A DNA stretch of 64,000 nucleotides from Nostoc sp. FACHB-110. Its GTDB lineage: Bacteria; Cyanobacteriota; Cyanobacteriia; Cyanobacteriales; Nostocaceae. The notes beneath the pieces were generated by a model, which worked only from the letters and a program-made list of their open reading frames with translations, was not told the origin of the DNA and did no database searches. A program made the position numbers and the translations under genes. Each line of letters opens with the position of its first letter. The stretch's first letter is position 1. Location: positions 558,001-622,000 of the forward strand of contig NZ_JACJRU010000001.1 in NCBI RefSeq assembly GCF_014697425.1. Reading direction: 5' to 3'. Of the stretch, positions 24,138 to 33,033 are shown in pieces.

Positions 24138-26180
24138 TCAGATTTTAAGAAGCTGTACCGATCGCTGATCGCACAGTCTTAAAGCTCTGACAACAAGTAG
24201 GTAAAGTTGCAAATATTCAATTTGGTCAGTTGTAAATCGATTCAACTCAAATTTGTGTTTGACGGGATAAATATTTTTGCTGAGATTGGCTGGCGGTAGA
24301 GTTAAACTAGAGGGCAGATACCGCAGCATGGTTTTCCAACTTTGAGCGATCGCTTGTTGTGCTTGCGGGTGTAGCTGTATAGTTTTAATGCGAGTTAAAT
24401 CTGATTCTTCCCATCCTCCAGCCCAAGCAGAGTGATGGCGGCCTGCGGCTAAGATAACCGTATGTAAAATATACGTAATTTGTTCTTGATCAGCATGATA
24501 ATAATCACGTAGCAAAGGAGCTAGAGACTGAAGCAGAATATCTCGCGCTAAGTATGCACTTTCGACAGCATGGTTGGGACGCTGATGTTTTTTCTCGTAA
24601 TCCTTGAGTGCAGCTTTCTGTTCCTCGGACTCTGGGTTGTAGTCAGTGTGCGCGAGTAAATGTGCTTTGGGATTTTTGGCTGGGAATGATGTGTGAGCAA
24701 GAGCTTGCCATCCTCGCATTACTTGTTGCCATTTAATTTGAAGTTTACCTAAGTCGTGAGTGAAAATAGCTAACAATACCAACAATTCAAATAATGCTTC
24801 TGCTTGTTGCTGTTGGATATGAGGAAAGATTTTGCTGTTGATTAATTGTCCTCCTGCTGTTAAAAGTTCATCTCTAACGCTGGTATAAATAGTATTTTCA
24901 GATTCTCCATTTTTTAAGCGGGTAGTTGTAAATGATTTATCCCAACAAGTCCACATACAGCCCAAGTGACCTACATAAGTATCCATGTGATAGCGGTACT
25001 CATTTTTAATGAAGCGTTGTGGTTTTGGTGGAGATGCAAAATCATTCCCAAACTCATTGATACCAATTAATAAACCTATATATTCGTCATAGTAGAGATA
25101 GCGTTGGTTAACCAAAATCTGAATACTGCTAACCAATCCCGCACGAGAAGTAATAGGAGTACAAACAGGTTGGCTGTAGGTTTCAGTTTTATTTTTTAGA
25201 AGTTCAATGCGTTTAAAAATCCAATCTCCTCCAAAACCTGCACTTTGAAATTCTCGCCAGGCTTTGCAGAGAGTAGAAATAGGAACTGAAAAAGCCAGTA
25301 GCTTTCGCAGCTCAATAATTTCTTCTTGAAAATCAATCATTGGCGTTTGTTCCCAGACAAACAAACTGCGGTTATCTACTGAGCGAATTAACTCACTTGC
25401 AGCAGATTGACAGCCTCGAAAATATGCAGTTTCAAAATGTTGTTCAAATTGCATTTGGTTATTTTGTCGGCGCTGCTGTTGCAAAAAGTCTTCTGCGGTG
25501 TGAACTTGATTAATCCAAGCTTCTTCAGTGCGAAATCCCACATTTTCGTTAACTTGTGCAGATTGGGTATGTGCTTCTAATACTTGCCATGTCAGTTCAC
25601 AAGTTTCTTTCGGATAAGGTAGAAAACTTTGTTTTTTAGGCTCGGATTCATCTTCTTCTATATCTGCGATCGCTATAACAGTAGAATTTGGGTTAACCTC
25701 AACTGTAGGATACACAAAAACTTCGCCTCTCTCACCCCGAAATCGCGCGCAACGTCCAGCCCGTTGTAATAGTGAGTTCATCGGACACAGTTGCGTGTGC
25801 ATAACTTGGCAGGTAATGTTGATTCCTGCTTCAATGACTTGTGTAGATATCAAAACATAGCAATTATCATCATCTTGCCAGTCTTGAGCAAATATAGCTT
25901 TTAGATTGGTTTCTTTCTGGGCGCGGTGTTCTGGTAAAAATCTAGAATGCAGTAGTGTCACTTTTACTGTTGACTCGTTGTTGAGTTCTTCTAAATCCCT
26001 AAATAATCCCTGCGCTTGAGAGACTGTGTTACAGATGACTATCACTCGTTTACGCCCATAAGCTCGAATATCCTCTAGGATGACAGCAGCATTTAGCGGA
26101 TGGGATACAGCTTGAAAAGTACGAAAACGGTCGGCTTCTATGGCTTGTAAGTCTGCGTCTTCAATTTGAATAATTTCCAT
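24138..26180 (-). CDS. cas3: Cas3, C-terminal part: helicase domain 2 and HD nuclease
   Basis: A 680-residue frame holding the second half of a Cas3 protein. Helicase motifs follow in order: VICNTVSQAQ, LHSRF, motif V STQVIEAGINI and motif VI LQRAGRCARF within the first 135 residues. The C-terminal third has an HD nuclease domain with FTHDLGKLQIKW, NHAVESAYLA and AAGRHHSAWAGG. Having the HD after the helicase is unusual, since most Cas3 proteins have it first; it is known for some subtypes. The frame starts two bases after the stop of the N-terminal half and lacks a ribosome site, so the pair looks like one frameshifted gene of about 880 residues. Confidence 0.9.
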   Translation of the reverse strand: MEIIQIEDADLQAIEADRFRTFQAVSHPLNAAVILEDIRAYGRKRVIVICNTVSQAQGLFRDLEELNNESTVKVTLLHSRFLPEHRAQKETNLKAIFAQDWQDDDNCYVLISTQVIEAGINITCQVMHTQLCPMNSLLQRAGRCARFRGERGEVFVYPTVEVNPNSTVIAIADIEEDESEPKKQSFLPYPKETCELTWQVLEAHTQSAQVNENVGFRTEEAWINQVHTAEDFLQQQRRQNNQMQFEQHFETAYFRGCQSAASELIRSVDNRSLFVWEQTPMIDFQEEIIELRKLLAFSVPISTLCKAWREFQSAGFGGDWIFKRIELLKNKTETYSQPVCTPITSRAGLVSSIQILVNQRYLYYDEYIGLLIGINEFGNDFASPPKPQRFIKNEYRYHMDTYVGHLGCMWTCWDKSFTTTRLKNGESENTIYTSVRDELLTAGGQLINSKIFPHIQQQQAEALFELLVLLAIFTHDLGKLQIKWQQVMRGWQALAHTSFPAKNPKAHLLAHTDYNPESEEQKAALKDYEKKHQRPNHAVESAYLARDILLQSLAPLLRDYYHADQEQITYILHTVILAAGRHHSAWAGGWEESDLTRIKTIQLHPQAQQAIAQSWKTMLRYLPSSLTLPPANLSKNIYPVKHKFELNRFTTDQIEYLQLYLLVVRALRLCDQRSVQLLKI

Positions 26181-26182
26181 GA

Positions 26183-26791
26183 CTAATCAATCAAGTCTTT
26201 GATTTGGGTAGCTAGTTCATTTGTGAGAGTGGCGGTCATTAGTAAAAATGGTGCGATACCTTTGACCTGTTGCAATACTTTTAGAACAGTCGCAAAAGAA
26301 CGGTCTGGGTCAAGTAAATGTAATTCATCAAACACTAAGTATGAAGCGAAAATTGCTCCTGAGTTCACATTGGCAGAACCACGACCAACTGAATAGGGAA
26401 TATTCAAGAAACTACTCAACATTTGGTCAATGGTACAGAAAACAATGTCACCTTCAAATCTTGGGTCTTCTGGGTTTTCGCCTGTTTGCAAAGTTACTAC
26501 AGGGGAACGGGACGATGGATAAGCTTTTTCCCAGTTTGTAACTAAAGTTTCAGCACGTTGGCGCAGGCTGTTAGCTAGTGTTCGCAGAGGTACAACGTAA
26601 ATTAGTTTGTTGGGAAAATCAAGGTTAAGGTGTTTGGCGAAAAGAAAAGGTGCGATCGCTGTTTCGGTCTTTCCTGAACCCGTGGGTGCGCGGAGGATAA
26701 TGTTTTGATGATTGAGCAGTTTAGCGATCGCTTCTCGTTGAAAGTTGCGTGGAGAGAAGGTAGTTAGGGTTTGGAAATATTCATCAATCAT
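26183..26791 (-). CDS. cas3: Cas3, N-terminal part: helicase domain 1
   Basis: A 202-residue frame with the first RecA-like domain of Cas3. Motif I is APTGSGKTETA near residue 36, motif Ia VPLRTLANSL, motif II VFDELHLLD (DELH box) and motif III LLMTATL. It stops at TAG right after motif III, while the following frame continues the same protein without a missing segment. One additional T in the TT run before TAG (near 26184-26187) would join the frames through LIDLVMEI. This may be a one-base deletion, a sequencing error or, less likely, a genuine split gene. No N-terminal HD domain is present. Confidence 0.88.
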   Translation of the reverse strand: MIDEYFQTLTTFSPRNFQREAIAKLLNHQNIILRAPTGSGKTETAIAPFLFAKHLNLDFPNKLIYVVPLRTLANSLRQRAETLVTNWEKAYPSSRSPVVTLQTGENPEDPRFEGDIVFCTIDQMLSSFLNIPYSVGRGSANVNSGAIFASYLVFDELHLLDPDRSFATVLKVLQQVKGIAPFLLMTATLTNELATQIKDLID

Positions 26792-26830
26792 GATTGATAA
26801 AATAGAATAAGATAAATTTGGGAAGTTTGA

Positions 26831-27010
26831 AATTTATACCATTGGTGCTATGAAGCTGGAGAAATCAAAATTTACCAATTGCAAAGTGAAGAATATATCC
26901 AAACAGAAAACAGTTTAGTGTTTCCTAATTTGAATATTCAATAAATTCCTTCACTTATTGAAAGATACCGTATGGCAGGAAGACGAGTTTTCCGACAAGC
27001 TATCAGATGA
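26831..27010 (+). pseudogene. Relic of a Uma2-family gene, C-terminal end
   Basis: The frame reads YEAGEIKIYQLQSEEYIQ, then SLVFPNLNIQ, a TAA at 26942-26944, then IPSLIERYRMAGRRVFRQAI and a TGA at 27008-27010. This pattern is the usual C-terminus of cyanobacterial Uma2 proteins, but it has an internal stop and no N-terminal two thirds. It lies divergent to cas3, only 40 bases from its start, so it also overlaps the cas3 promoter region. Confidence 0.65.
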
Positions 27011-27024
27011 GTAGGGAAGAGTAA

Positions 27025-27163
27025 GGCGATCGCGCTTCTGAGGTAGCATCAAAGTGGGCTAATATCTCAGCACGCCGGGAAATGGGCCAATGATTTACAA
27101 ATGCCTTATGAAACGGTGAATACTTATGCGAAGTTGGCGCGCCGTGCTTTGAAGGTAGAGTGA
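27025..27163 (+). pseudogene. Relic of a Cas6-HTH C-terminal tail
   Basis: Frame one (27025-27093) reads GDRASEVASKWANISARREM and a stop; frame two (27092-27163) reads NDLQMPYETVNTYAKLARRA and LKVE. The intact protein at 14557-15699 has GDRTDKIASTWATILARREH, later LDLQMKPDTVKTYVKLARKA and LKGD. The relic thus matches on both sides of a frameshift/deletion. It is on the opposite strand from the cas operon. Confidence 0.75.
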
Positions 27164-27268
27164 TGTGTTTCGCCGAGAGGCGCAAAGACGCAAAGAAAGA
27201 CGCTAAAATGATGACTTTTGTAAGAGGTCTAGTGAACACCCAACTATTTTACTGATAACTGATAACTG

Positions 27269-27955
27269 TTAAAGTGTGTTGGGGTCAATTCCTCTTTGTT
27301 GTAATTTCTTTAAAAGTTCTTGTAATTGTTGCTGTTGCTGAAATTTTTCCTCTTCTGGTGTGAGATATCTTTGCCCCTGTTCATCGTACCAAAACAGCCA
27401 TTCTCGTGTCATACCTTGATAAGTCGCCCGTTCGCGTCCAATACCTAAGCCAATTTCAGGCATCCAGACTTTATCACCTGATAGTAAAATATATTTACCT
27501 TCAACTAACCGATAAACTTCTAAACGTTGACGCTTACGCCGTAGCCTTGTTGGTGCGTAAATGACATAATACAAAATGCCTAATTCGGCATAGTCGATTT
27601 TTTTCTGTTCATATTCACCGTTGTAAGTTTGGGAAACTACTTCTAAAGCTAGAATTGGCTCAATACCCTCTTCTTCCCACAAAACATAACTAGAACGTCC
27701 ATTTTCACCCACGAAACGTTCTACACCCAGACTCAAAAATCCATCTGGAACGATCGCACCTTGATTCGGCGTATGATATATACCCATATTGATACCGAAA
27801 AACCAATCATCACGCCTTTGCCAGATTGCCGCTAAAATGGCTAACAACAAATTGGGAATTAATATTTGCAGTTCGTTATCCACTGGTGTATCGTCTGAAT
27901 CTGGTAATTCTGCCGATGACGGTAAGCAGTCTAATGGATTGTATTTGAACATCAT
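27269..27955 (-). CDS. Uma2 family (PD-(D/E)XK-like) protein
   Basis: A 229-residue protein from the ATG at 27955 (MMFKYNPLDCLPSS); a TTG at 27988 gives a longer frame. The Uma2 core is clear: GAIVPDGFLSLGV with the conserved Asp, then ILALEVVSQTYNGEYEQKK with the E and following K, and YAELGILYYVIYAP. Uma2 proteins have a restriction-endonuclease-like fold and are greatly expanded in cyanobacteria; their role is not established. The C-terminus is Gln-rich and coiled. A relic of another Uma2 gene lies 260 bases away. Confidence 0.88.
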   Translation of the reverse strand: MMFKYNPLDCLPSSAELPDSDDTPVDNELQILIPNLLLAILAAIWQRRDDWFFGINMGIYHTPNQGAIVPDGFLSLGVERFVGENGRSSYVLWEEEGIEPILALEVVSQTYNGEYEQKKIDYAELGILYYVIYAPTRLRRKRQRLEVYRLVEGKYILLSGDKVWMPEIGLGIGRERATYQGMTREWLFWYDEQGQRYLTPEEEKFQQQQQLQELLKKLQQRGIDPNTL

Positions 27956-28542
27956 CGTGAGGATAGAATAATGTAGAGGTGATCGCAAAGTTCACGCCAA
28001 ATGTAAACTTAGCAGCTACATTCCCCTATTCTATCAAGGTTAATCTTTGTTTTATTCGGCTGATGCTTAAGAGACTTGCAGCACTTTCTTAGATGTCAAA
28101 TGGGTTCTATAGAACATCTGCATTGCAAGAAAGCCTTCTTGCGATAGCCCCTAAAAGGCCACAAGTCCCACACTCGGATAACAAAACGTCTTAAAACCTT
28201 CTGCCGTCTGTCGTCTGCCTTGTCATAACGACAATTTTTAACATCGACCTACTTAGATAATTCCAATCATCAAAACATCTTGCAATAGATGTTAAGTAAT
28301 CATACTTATGATCATCACAAGTTCCTCATATTTTTACATTAATTTTAAGCACATAAGCATATAAGCGTATTCCGTCAACTCTCATTTTGCACCTAGCCCT
28401 AAGAATTAGACATCTTGGCTCGACACACGCACTTTCGCCTGTGTAGCCGTGACTACTAGCCGCTCTCGTGCAAGATATTTTAAGCCTCAATTATGTGTGT
28501 GTAAATCTTAGGATTAATTACTGATAAATTTAGGGGAATTTT
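27956..28542. other. Intergenic region with dispersed repeat and structured leader
   Basis: No gene is seen in 587 bases. It contains a second copy of the dispersed repeat (28214-28255, see 4661). It also has an AGATGT/ACATCT inverted pair near 28091-28117 and the structured segment listed at 28412-28476 upstream of the ParB-like gene. Confidence 0.55.
28412..28476 (+). promoter_or_regulatory. Possible structured 5' leader of the ParB-like gene
   Basis: ATCTTG (28412-28417) can pair with CAAGAT (28471-28476), enclosing a hairpin of GGCT-CG-ACACA with TGTGT-AGCC (28417-28448; nine pairs, two-base bulge). It lies 66 bases before the start at 28543. It resembles no riboswitch I recognise and could instead be a regulatory DNA dyad. 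Confidence 0.3.
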
Positions 28543-29463
28543 ATGCTATCAGAAAAAATTTTTCAATTAGAGTCAGACTGTATAGCTGAAGTCAAGCGTA
28601 ATAATTGTACTAAACAATATATTACTACAGTTTCGATTGATGACATTCGATTACCTGCTCAACAACCACGTCGTTATTTTGACCATAACAAGCTGATTCA
28701 ACTCATACAATCGGTAAAAAAACACGGAATTTTAGAACCTTTGCTAGTTCGTCCACTGAATAATGGAGAATATGAACTAGTGGCTGGAGAACGACGTATT
28801 AGAGCAGCACGGGAAGCTGGATTAATTGAAGTACCTATTGTTGTGATGGAACTCGATGAAAAACAAGCTTTGCAAGTTGCGCTAATTGAGAACTTACAAA
28901 GAGAAGAACTCAATGCTGTTGAAGAAACGGAGGCTGTATTAGAACTCCTATCTTTATCTCTGGAAATTTCGATTCATGATGTGATTTCTTTGATTCACCT
29001 TTCGTTTAATGCTAAACAAAGATGCCAAAGTCTAAATCAAAATGCTTTGATTCAAATTGCCAAAATAGAATCAATCCTCGCAGAAATTGGTAAGTTTAAT
29101 GCTGGTAGTTTTCGCTCGAGTCGGCTACCTTTGTTGAATCTTCCTATTGATATTTTATCTGTATTGCGCCGTGGTGAAATTGAGTATACTAAGGCTCAAG
29201 CTATTGCGCGAGTTAAGTCAGAACAAAAGCGGGCTGAATTACTCAAAGTAGCAATTGCCGAAGATTTATCTCTGAGCGAAATTAAGAAGAGAATTCAAGC
29301 ACTGAAAGCTGAATCAAATCCGCACCCTAAAAATACTGTTACAGATCGATTTAAAGAACTCAATAAGCTTTTACAAAAGAAGAATGCTTTAATTAATCCG
29401 CAAAACAGAGAAAAAATTACTCAGCTTTTAGATGAATTAGAGCAAATCATTGCTAAAAGCTGA
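28543..29463 (+). CDS. ParB/RepB/Spo0J-type partition protein
   Basis: A 306-residue protein. The ParB N-terminal CTPase/nuclease fold is clear: QQPRRYFD at 41-48, GERRIRAAREAG at 82-93 and ENLQREELN at 116-124, the three boxes that bind CTP in ParB. The central region should hold the helix-turn-helix, but after residue 130 the sequence departs from the standard pattern and the KSR-type motif is not obvious. No parA neighbour and no parS-like palindrome could be identified here. It may be a solitary ParB-like regulator or a remnant of a plasmid-type module. Confidence 0.82.
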   Translation: MLSEKIFQLESDCIAEVKRNNCTKQYITTVSIDDIRLPAQQPRRYFDHNKLIQLIQSVKKHGILEPLLVRPLNNGEYELVAGERRIRAAREAGLIEVPIVVMELDEKQALQVALIENLQREELNAVEETEAVLELLSLSLEISIHDVISLIHLSFNAKQRCQSLNQNALIQIAKIESILAEIGKFNAGSFRSSRLPLLNLPIDILSVLRRGEIEYTKAQAIARVKSEQKRAELLKVAIAEDLSLSEIKKRIQALKAESNPHPKNTVTDRFKELNKLLQKKNALINPQNREKITQLLDELEQIIAKS

Positions 29464-29481
29464 AGCTAAGATTTGACAATA

Positions 29482-29635
29482 TAAGTAGGTCGTCGTGAAT
29501 ATTTATCCTCAGGATCAGGTAGAAGGTAGCTATGCTGGAGTGAAGAGGCTTTTAGCTTAGTTAATCTTGCGTAACACATAGTTAGGTTTTTTCCCACCGA
29601 CTTACTTATTTGATCAAGTCCACATAGGTGGACTT
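29482..29635. repeat. Dispersed repeat remnants and AAGTCCAC hairpin
   Basis: A segment starting AAGTAGGTCGTCGTGAATAT at about 29483 and containing GTGAAGAGGCTTTTAG resembles one at 57708-57770. At 29616-29635 AAGTCCAC and GTGGACTT form a perfect 8-bp stem with a 4-base loop. A close variant of this stem is seen at 50228-50245. The hairpin lies beyond the 3' ends of both flanking genes and may act as a weak terminator. Confidence 0.55.
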
Positions 29636-29677
29636 TGTGTAGCCTCGTTTTGGCTGAATTGCTGAGGATGACTATAG

Positions 29678-30406
29678 TTAAATTCCAGCACCATCGAGGA
29701 AGTCTTCAATTACGGAATCGCTATTTTTCTGACTATTTTCCAATATTTCACTATCTATTTCAGTTGGTAATGCTAATGTCGGCTGAGTTTGTAATTCTGC
29801 TAACTGTTTTTCTAAATTTTTAACGCGTTCAAATAAGGCGCGAATTACTTCGGCTTCAACATCTCGAATTTTGTTGTGAGCTAAAGCATCAACATTGAGG
29901 TTATTTTGACGAGTTATTCGTCCGGGAATGCCCACAACGGTAGTGTTACTAGGCACATCGCGCAACACTACAGAACCTGCACCAATGCGGACGCGATCGC
30001 CTATATTAATATTGCCTAAAACTTTTGCACCAGCCCCAACAACTACATAATTACCTAATGTCGGGTGACGTTTACCGCTTTCTTTGCCAGTCCCACCCAG
30101 GGTGACACCTTGATAAATTAACGCATAATCACCGACAATTGCTGTCTCTCCAATGACTACGCCCATTCCGTGGTCAATAAACACGCCTTTACCTATAACT
30201 GCCCCAGGATGAATCTCTATCCCTGTGAAAAATCGGCTGAGATGAGAGATAAATCTGGGTATAAACGGCATCCCTTTTTTATATAACCAGTGGGATAACC
30301 GATGCAAAACTAGTGCTTGCAGTCCAGGATAGCAAAATAAAATTTCCAACCAGTTGCGGGCGGCTGGATCTCGCTCATAAATTGTGCGCAAGTCAGTTAA
30401 TAGCAT
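29678..30406 (-). CDS. cysE: Serine O-acetyltransferase
   Basis: A 242-residue protein with the N-terminal helical part ([17 protein letters not shown]) and the left-handed beta-helix of hexapeptide repeats. It contains the CysE signature [17 protein letters not shown] with the catalytic Asp-His pair and [19 protein letters not shown]. It makes O-acetylserine from serine and acetyl-CoA, the first step of cysteine synthesis in the cytoplasm. The C-terminal extension is hydrophilic. It is divergent from the Rrf2 regulator and close to cysK, which uses its product. Confidence 0.96.
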   Translation of the reverse strand: MLLTDLRTIYERDPAARNWLEILFCYPGLQALVLHRLSHWLYKKGMPFIPRFISHLSRFFTGIEIHPGAVIGKGVFIDHGMGVVIGETAIVGDYALIYQGVTLGGTGKESGKRHPTLGNYVVVGAGAKVLGNINIGDRVRIGAGSVVLRDVPSNTTVVGIPGRITRQNNLNVDALAHNKIRDVEAEVIRALFERVKNLEKQLAELQTQPTLALPTEIDSEILENSQKNSDSVIEDFLDGAGI

Positions 30407-30705
30407 ACTCTTTTGGGGTTGTTTTTGTGGACTAAGAAATTTAGTGCGTCAATACAAGCTTGATTCTTGCTGCTTCATTGTTTAACTGTTGATTTTTCGT
30501 AGATGGTGGATATCAAGAAACCAAAATAATTGTCGTGAACTATCAAATTACTTGACTCATTTTGTAGGATAATCTACGGTAAAACGATAGCCTTATGGTT
30601 ATTTGTCGTTGATAAGTGGGATGCTATCACATCCAAATACCAAGACAAGATTAATTTCGCATAAAATGCGAAAAAGCAGTCGATTAACCGTAGTATTTTT
30701 ATTGA

Positions 30706-31170
30706 GTGCAAATCTTGAACAGCCAAAATTACGCTCTCCTGGATCTGTCTTCCAAAGTTGAATACGCGCTCTTAGCACTTTTGGAACTGGCCAGCAACCA
30801 CGAAAAAAAAGTGCCTCTAACCATGAGCGAAATCACCTCCAAGCAACCTATACCTGAGCGATATCTAGAGCAAATTTTGACTAATTTGCGACGTGCCGGT
30901 GTAGTCCAAAGTCAACGTGGCTCGAAAGGGGGCTTCATTTTAGTCCGTGAGCCTTGGCAGATTACGGTGTTGGAGATTGTCACTTTAGTTGAAGGTGAAC
31001 GCAAAGAGAAAGAAAACTCCGAAGCTCCGACATTAGAAAGACGCTTAGTATATGAAATTTGGGATCAAGCTAACGTCGCCGCGATGGAGGTATTAGGACG
31101 CTATACTCTTCAAGATTTATGCCAAGAAAGAGAAGCTCGTTTACAGCAGAGTCCAATGTATTACATCTAA
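30706..31170 (+). CDS. Rrf2 family regulator, CymR-like by context
   Basis: A protein of at most 154 residues. The Rrf2 winged helix is clear: SSKVEYALLALLELA, then IPERYLEQILTNLRRAGVVQ, then SQRGSKGGFIL. The start is uncertain, since the frame has a GTG at 30706 and a TTG at 30715, while family members usually start right before the SSKVEYAL segment. Only one cysteine (LQDLCQER) is present, so the three-Cys Fe-S site of IscR is missing. Lying between cysE and cysK, it recalls Bacillus CymR, which represses sulfur genes and binds CysK. The role here is an inference. Confidence 0.85.
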   Translation: MQILNSQNYALLDLSSKVEYALLALLELASNHEKKVPLTMSEITSKQPIPERYLEQILTNLRRAGVVQSQRGSKGGFILVREPWQITVLEIVTLVEGERKEKENSEAPTLERRLVYEIWDQANVAAMEVLGRYTLQDLCQEREARLQQSPMYYI

Positions 31171-31261
31171 GAAGTGTGAAGGATGAAGTATGAAGTGTGA
31201 AGTGTGAAGGATGAAGTATGAAGTGTGAAGGATGAAGTGTGAAGGATGAAGTGTGAAGTGT
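31171..31261. repeat. Thirteen 7-bp tandem repeats after the Rrf2 gene
   Basis: Units GAAGTGT, GAAGGAT and GAAGTAT repeat 13 times directly after the TAA stop. The complementary form of the same units is found at 18815-18894, and the same orientation at 47686-47720. The tract fills much of the 173-base gap between the regulator and cysK. Confidence 0.95.
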
Positions 31262-31343
31262 GAGATTACTTTAGCCATCAGGTAATTGGGCTGAAATTGT
31301 TACTTCTTTGAAAACAACAACATTAATACACAGGAGTTCCCTG

Positions 31344-32306
31344 ATGCGAATAGCGAAAGATATCACGGAGTTAATTGGACGAACACCTTTAGTGCGATTA
31401 AATAAGATTCCCCAGGCTTCAGGTGCGGTTGCAGAGATTGTGGTGAAGCTAGAAAGTATGAATCCGGCTTCTTCTGTGAAAGACCGAATTGGTACTAGTA
31501 TGGTGACTGTCGCAGAGGAAGCAGGCTTAATTCACCCTGGAAAAACGACATTAGTTGAGCCTACCTCTGGTAATACAGGAATTGCGCTGGCAATGGTGGC
31601 GGCGGCTAAGGGCTACCATCTTATTCTAACGATGCCCGACACTATGAGCCAAGAACGGAGGGCAATGCTCAAAGCCTATGGCGCACAATTAGAGTTAACG
31701 CCTGGTGTCGAAGGAATGCGAGGCGCGATCGCACTGGCAGAAGAAATTGTGGCAAAAACTCCGAATGCTTATATGTTGCAGCAGTTTCACAACCCAGCTA
31801 ACCCCAAAATTCATGCCCAAACAACAGCCGAAGAGATTTGGGCGGATACTGACGGAAAAGTAGATATCCTCGTGGCGGGAGTTGGTACAGGTGGGACAAT
31901 TACCGGAGTCACAGAGGTTTTAAAACAACGTAAGCCGACATTTCAAGCGATCGCAGTTGAACCAAGCAACAGTCCTGTATTAATCGGTGGTAAGCCAGGG
32001 CCGCACAAAATTCAAGGAATCGGCCCTGGATTTATCCCCGCAATTTTCCGATTAGAACTCGTAGATGAAGTAATTCAAGTCACTGATGAACAGGCGATGA
32101 CTTACAGCCGACGTTTAGCCAAAGAAGAAGGATTACTTTCTGGGATTTCTTCTGGCGCGGCTTTATATGCAGCGATTGAAGTTGCTAAAAGGCCAGAAAA
32201 TGCTGGTCGCTTAATAGTTATGGTACAGCCGAGCTTTGGCGAACGTTATCTTAGCACTCCACTATTTAAACAACCAGATGAGAATGAATGGTTAAATAAA
32301 GTTTAA
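31344..32306 (+). CDS. cysK: Cysteine synthase A (O-acetylserine sulfhydrylase)
   Basis: A 320-residue protein from the ATG at 31344, chosen for CAGGAG nine bases upstream; a frame from 31308 would add 12 residues. PLP-enzyme signatures are present: SSVKDR with the Schiff-base lysine, [10 protein letters not shown] for substrate binding, [10 protein letters not shown] for the phosphate, and SGISSGAA. It joins O-acetylserine with sulfide to make cysteine. The cysE gene for its substrate lies 940 bases away. Confidence 0.95.
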   Translation: MRIAKDITELIGRTPLVRLNKIPQASGAVAEIVVKLESMNPASSVKDRIGTSMVTVAEEAGLIHPGKTTLVEPTSGNTGIALAMVAAAKGYHLILTMPDTMSQERRAMLKAYGAQLELTPGVEGMRGAIALAEEIVAKTPNAYMLQQFHNPANPKIHAQTTAEEIWADTDGKVDILVAGVGTGGTITGVTEVLKQRKPTFQAIAVEPSNSPVLIGGKPGPHKIQGIGPGFIPAIFRLELVDEVIQVTDEQAMTYSRRLAKEEGLLSGISSGAALYAAIEVAKRPENAGRLIVMVQPSFGERYLSTPLFKQPDENEWLNKV

Positions 32307-32335
32307 GTAGTCGGCGTAAATAAATATTATTAAGA

Positions 32336-33010
32336 TCAGGGTTTTTTCACTAGTACTATTAAACAGCAACAACTTGCCAGCAATTTTATCAGACTTAAAG
32401 CTCCTGTTTTTAACACAATAAAAGTACCTAAACCCATCAGTATAAAAGGGATGAGATGATTAATGTAGCGCGTTAAGACATCTGCGATCGCTTGCTGATG
32501 GGTTAACTTATATGTTACATAGCATAAAACGCCTAATAGTAAGAAAAATACGCTAATAATTAGCAAAAAACTCCTTAAATTACTACTAGCAAATAACGGG
32601 ATATATACACTAATATTGTCTCCACCATTAGCAATTGTTACTGCTGCCACACCATAAATTTGCGGTGAAATTAAACTAGTCGATATTTCTTGTGTAGATA
32701 TTGTATGTTCTCCCAATACATCTTCTTGAGAGTCATCTTGAGGATTAACTAAACTACTAATACCTATCGCCACGGGAACTAACCCCAATAATCCAATCCA
32801 GTTTGACTCTACAATCAAACCACCAAACAACCCAGATAAACTTAAAGCTAATAGTACAATAAAACCTAAATACTGTCCCAAAAATATATGTTTTGGTCGA
32901 AACTGTTCATTGATTTGCGAAAAAAACAATAGCAAAATCACAATATCATCAATATTAGTGGCGATAAATGCAACTACACCTGTACTAATTGCCGTAATTA
33001 ACTCATTCAT
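32336..33010 (-). CDS. CadD family cadmium/cation transporter-like membrane protein, copy 1
   Basis: A 224-residue, very hydrophobic protein with about six membrane segments. The N-terminal motif ATNIDDIVILLLFFSQ and the later VTIANGGDNISVYIPLF are diagnostic for the CadD group of the LysE exporter superfamily. Staphylococcal CadD exports or sequesters cadmium; substrates of cyanobacterial members are not established. It is paralogous to the gene at 33034-33687 on the other strand. Confidence 0.9.
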   Translation of the reverse strand: MNELITAISTGVVAFIATNIDDIVILLLFFSQINEQFRPKHIFLGQYLGFIVLLALSLSGLFGGLIVESNWIGLLGLVPVAIGISSLVNPQDDSQEDVLGEHTISTQEISTSLISPQIYGVAAVTIANGGDNISVYIPLFASSNLRSFLLIISVFFLLLGVLCYVTYKLTHQQAIADVLTRYINHLIPFILMGLGTFIVLKTGALSLIKLLASCCCLIVLVKKP

Positions 33011-33033
33011 TTGCTTTTGGCTAAAAATTCAGT

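Noticed and set aside
14500..27200. Possible CRISPR-associated transposon
   Set aside because: No tnsB, tnsC, tniQ or tnsA-like gene is present. The locus has its own cas3 and adaptation genes, so it is a defence-type system.
27003..27239. 78-codon minus-strand frame beside cas3
   Set aside because: It is antisense to the Cas6-HTH tail relic, whose match on the plus strand explains the sequence better.
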